NCBI RefSeq assembly: GCF_024609765.1
Contig: NZ_JANFDG010000040.1
Span: 1-37,065, forward strand
DNA length: 37,065 nt
Source of the DNA: Shinella pollutisoli
GTDB taxonomy: Bacteria; Pseudomonadota; Alphaproteobacteria; Rhizobiales; Rhizobiaceae
Direction of reading: 5' to 3'
In this document: positions 33,987 through 37,065 of the stretch, piece by piece
Layout: every line of letters begins with the position of its first letter
Numbering within the stretch: position 1 is the stretch's first letter
Translations under genes and position numbers: made by a program
Notes under the pieces: model-generated
Databases searched by the model: none
Told to the model about the DNA's origin: nothing
The model's input: only the letters and a program-made list of their open reading frames with translations

Positions 33987-34547
33987 TCAGCCGCCCTGCC
34001 AGACCTTCACCGCCTCGACCGGCCAGGCGAGCATCAGGATGTTGAGGGCGAGCCCGTCGCGGATGAGCCAGGTCGTCAGCGCCTCGAAGACGACGATGAT
34101 GGCCACGCTCGCCCAGACGGGCAGGCGCGCGGCGAGGAAGAAGCCGACGACCATGGCGAGGATGTCGGCACTCGAATTAATGACGCTGTCGCCGAAATAG
34201 TCGAGCGAGATCGTCGATTCGCGGTAGCGGTTGATGATCGCATCGGTGTTCTCGACGATCTCCCAGGCACATTCGACGACGAGCGACAGCGCCAGCCGGA
34301 CGTTGAGGCTCGCGCGCGGCAGGAGGAGCCGGAACAGGCCGAAGAACAGGATGCCGTGGATGATGTGGCTCGGCGTGTACCAGTCGGAGAGATGCTGCGA
34401 ATTTTCCGAGGAAACCACGACCCCGTGCCAGAGTTTCACATATCCGCACTTGCAGATCAGCGGCTGACCCATCGTATAAAGGACGACGGCGGTTGCGCCG
34501 ATGGCGAAGGCGGCGATCAGCAGAGGGTTCAGGACCGTACGGTTCAA
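33987..34547 (-). CDS. DUF2585/UPF0314 family membrane protein
   Basis: Predicted inner-membrane protein of 186 residues with about five hydrophobic segments and unknown function. Recognisable blocks are MGQPLICKCGYVKLWHGVVVSSENSQHLSDWYTPSHIIHGILFF and ECAWEIVENTDAIINRYRESTISLDYFGDSVINSSADILAM, typical of UPF0314 proteins of alphaproteobacteria. The start is set at TTG 34547 because AGGAA stands eight bases before it. The longer open frame upstream encodes a run without family likeness. It is convergent with hmgA and divergent from fah. Confidence 0.8.
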   Translation of the reverse strand: MNRTVLNPLLIAAFAIGATAVVLYTMGQPLICKCGYVKLWHGVVVSSENSQHLSDWYTPSHIIHGILFFGLFRLLLPRASLNVRLALSLVVECAWEIVENTDAIINRYRESTISLDYFGDSVINSSADILAMVVGFFLAARLPVWASVAIIVVFEALTTWLIRDGLALNILMLAWPVEAVKVWQGG

Positions 34548-34651
34548 GGCGGAATTTCCTGGAAGGATGCGGCGCACCGCAAGAGGGCAGGGGTAAACGG
34601 CCGGAGGATGGCACATCCGCAGGCTCACAAACAAGATCGGGAGGCACGGCA

Positions 34652-35668
34652 TTGAAACTGGCGACATTGAAGGATTCCACGCGGGACGGCCGTCTGGTGG
34701 TGGTATCGAGGGACCTGACGCGCTGCTCGGAGGTGGGCCACATCGCCCGCACGCTGCAGGCGGCGCTCGACGACTGGGCGCATGCCGGCCCGCGGCTCGC
34801 CCGCGTCGCCGAGGGGCTGGAGACCGGCTCGCAGCCGGCGATCCGCTTCCACGAGCACGACGCCGCCTCGCCGCTGCCGCGCGCCTACCAGTGGGCGGAC
34901 GGCTCGGCCTATATCAACCACGTCGAACTGGTGCGCCGGGCGCGCGGGGCGGAGGTGCCGGAGAGTTTCTACACCGACCCGCTGATGTACCAGGGCGGCT
35001 CGGACGGCTTCCTCGGCCCCCGCGATCCCATTATCGCCGCGGATGAAGCTTGGGGCATCGACATGGAGGGCGAGGTCGCCGTCATCGTCGACGACGTGCC
35101 GATGGGAGCGAGCGAGGAGGAGGCGCGCTCCGCGATCCGGCTCGTCCTGCTCGTCAACGACGTGTCGCTGCGCAACCTCGTCCCGGCCGAGCTCGCCAAG
35201 GGTTTCGGCTTCTTCCAGTCGAAGCCGGCTTCCGCCTTCTCGCCGGTCGCGGTCACGCCGGACGAGCTGGGCGAGGCCTGGGACGGCGGAAGGCTGCATC
35301 TGCCGCTCCTCGTCTCGCTGAACGGCAAGACCTTCGGCCGCGCGGATGCCGGCACCGACATGACCTTCGACTTCGGCCGGCTGGTCGCCCATGCGGCGAA
35401 GACGAGGCCGCTCGCCGCCGGCTCGATCGTCGGCTCCGGCACCGTGTCGAACAGGGAGAACGGCGGGCCGGGCCGGCCGGCTGCGGCCGGCGGCATCGGC
35501 TATTCCTGCATCGCCGAGCAGCGCATGGTCGAGACGATCGAGATGGGCGCGCCGAACACGCCGTTCCTCGCTTTCGGCGACACCGTGCGCATCGAGATGA
35601 AGGACAAGACCGGCCATTCGATCTTCGGCGCGATCGAGCAGACCGTTAAGCCCCTCGGGACCGCGTAA
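34652..35668 (+). CDS. Fumarylacetoacetate hydrolase family protein
   Basis: Enzyme of 338 residues predicted to split fumarylacetoacetate into fumarate and acetoacetate, the last step of homogentisate breakdown. The N-terminus MKLATLKDSTRDGRLVVVSRDLTR is the usual opening of the bacterial version. The FAA_hydrolase fold follows (WGIDMEGEVAVIVDDVPMG, VLLVNDVSLRNL, GFGFFQSKPASAFSPVAVTPDEL, GSIVGSGTVSNRENGG), with acidic metal-binding residues in the expected blocks. The start codon is TTG at 34652 with GGGAGG seven bases upstream. maiA follows after seven bases, so the two are probably one operon. Confidence 0.9.
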   Translation: MKLATLKDSTRDGRLVVVSRDLTRCSEVGHIARTLQAALDDWAHAGPRLARVAEGLETGSQPAIRFHEHDAASPLPRAYQWADGSAYINHVELVRRARGAEVPESFYTDPLMYQGGSDGFLGPRDPIIAADEAWGIDMEGEVAVIVDDVPMGASEEEARSAIRLVLLVNDVSLRNLVPAELAKGFGFFQSKPASAFSPVAVTPDELGEAWDGGRLHLPLLVSLNGKTFGRADAGTDMTFDFGRLVAHAAKTRPLAAGSIVGSGTVSNRENGGPGRPAAAGGIGYSCIAEQRMVETIEMGAPNTPFLAFGDTVRIEMKDKTGHSIFGAIEQTVKPLGTA

Positions 35669-35675
35669 GGTGGCC

Positions 35676-36314
35676 ATGACGGAGATCGTCCTCTTCGACT
35701 ACTGGCGCTCCTCCGCCAGCTACCGCGTGCGCATCGCGCTGGAAAGCCTCGGCCTTGCCCATCGCCGCGTACCCGTCGACCTCCTCGGCGGCAGCCACCG
35801 GGCGGCGGAGCACCGCGCCCGCAACCCGCAGGGCCTCGTGCCGGCGCTTGCGATCGACGGGCTGATGCTGACGCAGTCGCTGTCGATCATCGAGTACCTT
35901 ACCGAGACGCGCCCGCAGGCGCGTTTCCTGCCGGAGGATGCGGCCGGCCGGCAGCGGGTGCGCGCACTCGCGCAGGCCATCGCCATGGAGATCCACGCCG
36001 TCTGCAACCTCGGCGTCGTCGACCACGTCGTGGCGCTCGCCGGCGGCGGCGACGGAACACGGGCGGCCTGGATGAAAAAGTTCATCGGCGAGGGGCTGCG
36101 AGCCGTCGAGGCGATGCTCGACCATCCGGCGACGGGCACCTTCTGCCACGGCGAGACGCCGACCATGGCCGACTTCTGCCTCGTGCCGCAGGTCTACAAT
36201 GCCGGGCGCTGGGAGGCCGACATCGCCGGCCTTTCCCGCGTGCGCCGGATCGCCGAGACGTGCCGGGCGCTTCCCGCCTTCGCCGCTGCGCATCCCGACG
36301 CGGTGAAGGGCTGA
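35676..36314 (+). CDS. maiA: Maleylacetoacetate isomerase (zeta-class GST)
   Basis: Glutathione-dependent isomerase of 212 residues converting maleylacetoacetate to fumarylacetoacetate. The zeta-class active-site motif SSASYRVRIAL is at residues 12-22. PQGLVPALAIDG and LTQSLSIIEYLTETRP complete the thioredoxin-like domain, and the helical domain contains ETPTMADFCLVPQVYNAGRW. The ATG at 35676 has AAGG upstream; an in-frame GTG at 35670 is an alternative. With hmgA and fah it completes the lower tyrosine pathway. Confidence 0.93.
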   Translation: MTEIVLFDYWRSSASYRVRIALESLGLAHRRVPVDLLGGSHRAAEHRARNPQGLVPALAIDGLMLTQSLSIIEYLTETRPQARFLPEDAAGRQRVRALAQAIAMEIHAVCNLGVVDHVVALAGGGDGTRAAWMKKFIGEGLRAVEAMLDHPATGTFCHGETPTMADFCLVPQVYNAGRWEADIAGLSRVRRIAETCRALPAFAAAHPDAVKG

Positions 36315-36331
36315 CACATCCGTTCCGGCAT

Positions 36332-36343
36332 GGTATATATACC
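36332..36343. promoter_or_regulatory. Palindromic operator candidate before vapB
   Basis: GGTATATATACC is a perfect 12-base palindrome 22 bases before the vapB start. It contains the likely -10 region, so a bound VapBC complex would block transcription. A related GATATATC follows at 36357-36364. Confidence 0.55.
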
Positions 36344-36364
36344 GCATAGAAAGAGGGATATATC

Positions 36365-36607
36365 GTGCCGCTCTACGTCAAGGACCCGGAAGTCGACCGC
36401 CTCGCGGAAAAGCTCTCCACGCTCCGCAAGGTCACCAAGACCGAGGCCGTGCGCCAGGCGCTGGCGCACGAGCTCGAACGAGAGAGCGCGGAGCCGACGC
36501 TGGTGGAGAAGGCGCTCGCGATGACCCGCGCCCTCGGCGAGAAATACCCGCCGGTCGGCCCGCCGGCGGACAAGGCCTTCATCGACAGCCTCTACGAAGA
36601 CGACTGA
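36365..36607 (+). CDS. vapB: VapB-type antitoxin
   Basis: Antitoxin of 80 residues in the Rv0623-like/PSK-type VapB class. The N-terminal part is a ribbon-helix-helix DNA-binding domain (MPLYVKDPEVDRLAEKL..TKTEAVRQALAHELER). The C-terminal tail (EKYPPVGPPADKAFIDSLYEDD) is the toxin-binding segment. The start codon is GTG at 36365, with GAGG about ten bases upstream. Its stop overlaps the toxin start as TGATG. Confidence 0.85.
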   Translation: MPLYVKDPEVDRLAEKLSTLRKVTKTEAVRQALAHELERESAEPTLVEKALAMTRALGEKYPPVGPPADKAFIDSLYEDD

Positions 36608-37002
36608 TGTTCGTCGACGCCTCCGCCATCGTCGCGATGATGACGAACGAGAGCGATGCCGTCTCGCTCTCGGCGCGCCTCATGGCCGCCCGGTCGAGGA
36701 CGACGTCGCCCATGGCGCTATGGGAAGCGGCCGTCGCCTATGCCCGCATTTCCCGCCTCGATCCGAACGCGGCGCTGCAGGAGGTACAGGCCTATATCCA
36801 CTCTCTCGGCATCACGATCATGGCGATGGAAGGAGACCTCGCGGCGGCGGCCGTCGACGCCTACCAGCGCTTCGGCAAGGGCCGCCATCCCGCCGGGCTC
36901 AATTTCGGCGACTGCTTCGCCTACGCGGCGGCGAAGCGCCTCGGCGTGCCGCTCCTCTACAAGGGCGACGACTTCGTGCTGACAGACATCGAGCCCGCAT
37001 GA
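36607..37002 (+). CDS. vapC: VapC-type PIN-domain toxin
   Basis: Ribonuclease toxin of 131 residues. The PIN-domain acidic residues are present: D4 (MFVDASAIV), E40 (MALWEAAVAY), D102 (NFGDCFAYA) and D121/D122 (KGDDF). VapC toxins cut tRNA or rRNA, and the cognate VapB blocks the site. It is coupled to vapB through TGATG. On a repABC replicon such a pair can act in plasmid maintenance. Confidence 0.88.
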   Translation: MFVDASAIVAMMTNESDAVSLSARLMAARSRTTSPMALWEAAVAYARISRLDPNAALQEVQAYIHSLGITIMAMEGDLAAAAVDAYQRFGKGRHPAGLNFGDCFAYAAAKRLGVPLLYKGDDFVLTDIEPA

Positions 37003-37065
37003 AAAAAGCAACGGTGTTAGGCCGCAAGCGTTTTTGTGAGATGGTCTCTCATTCTTGCGTTGAGG

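Noticed and set aside
37003-37065. Possible terminator or mobile-element end after vapC
   Set aside because: GCAAGCGTTTTT and GAGATGGTCTCTC are suggestive, but no stem of useful length forms and the window ends before anything can be confirmed.

Overview
The window is a 37 kb stretch of GC-rich DNA (roughly two thirds G+C by eye) from an alphaproteobacterium, most likely a member of the Rhizobiaceae or a close Rhizobiales relative. The evidence is a complete repABC replication/partition operon with a countertranscribed RNA and parS-type palindromes, RirA-type iron boxes (TGA-N9-TCA), and a rhizobial-style intergenic palindrome element. It therefore comes from a repABC megaplasmid or chromid, not the main chromosome. 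That replicon also carries ordinary metabolic genes (tyrosine degradation, trmO, a Kef antiporter).

Layout. 1-3047 (+): tauABC taurine/sulfonate importer. 2965-4845 (-): lone treZ, whose 3' end overlaps tauC. 4943-13239 (+): an amide-uptake locus made of a promoter, a leader with an intrinsic terminator, amiC (amide-sensing binding protein), amiR (ANTAR antiterminator), two DppBC-type permeases, a DppA-type binding protein, an acetamidase/formamidase, a palindromic repeat element, and a fused DppD-DppF ATPase. 13236-14268: trmO, a 70-residue conserved-looking small protein and a cluster of dyads. 14269-17645 (-): a siderophore TonB receptor and an AraC regulator, each preceded by a RirA-type box. 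17657-25060 (-): a five-gene betaine-type operon (binding protein, ATPase, duplicated-fusion permease, choline-kinase-like phosphotransferase, FAD/GcvT dehydrogenase) with a divergent DeoR regulator (25301-26062). 26063-27856 (-): Kef-type antiporter. 27946-31610 (-): repC, ctRNA, repB, repA. 31791-36314: WGR protein, MarR regulator, hmgA, DUF2585 membrane protein, fah and maiA, forming the homogentisate-to-fumarate/acetoacetate pathway. 36365-37002 (+): VapBC toxin-antitoxin pair.

How they work together. The amide locus reads as a sensor-antiterminator circuit. AmiC would hold AmiR inactive until an amide binds, and AmiR would then let polymerase pass the leader terminator into a transporter and an amidase. 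The betaine-type operon joins uptake, a possible phosphorylation step and oxidative demethylation. Its DeoR-type regulator belongs to a family that usually senses phosphorylated metabolites. The most distinctive structural signals are the amiC leader attenuator, the three parS-like sites (one containing the hmgA stop codon), an AT-rich origin candidate inside repC, and the paired RirA boxes.
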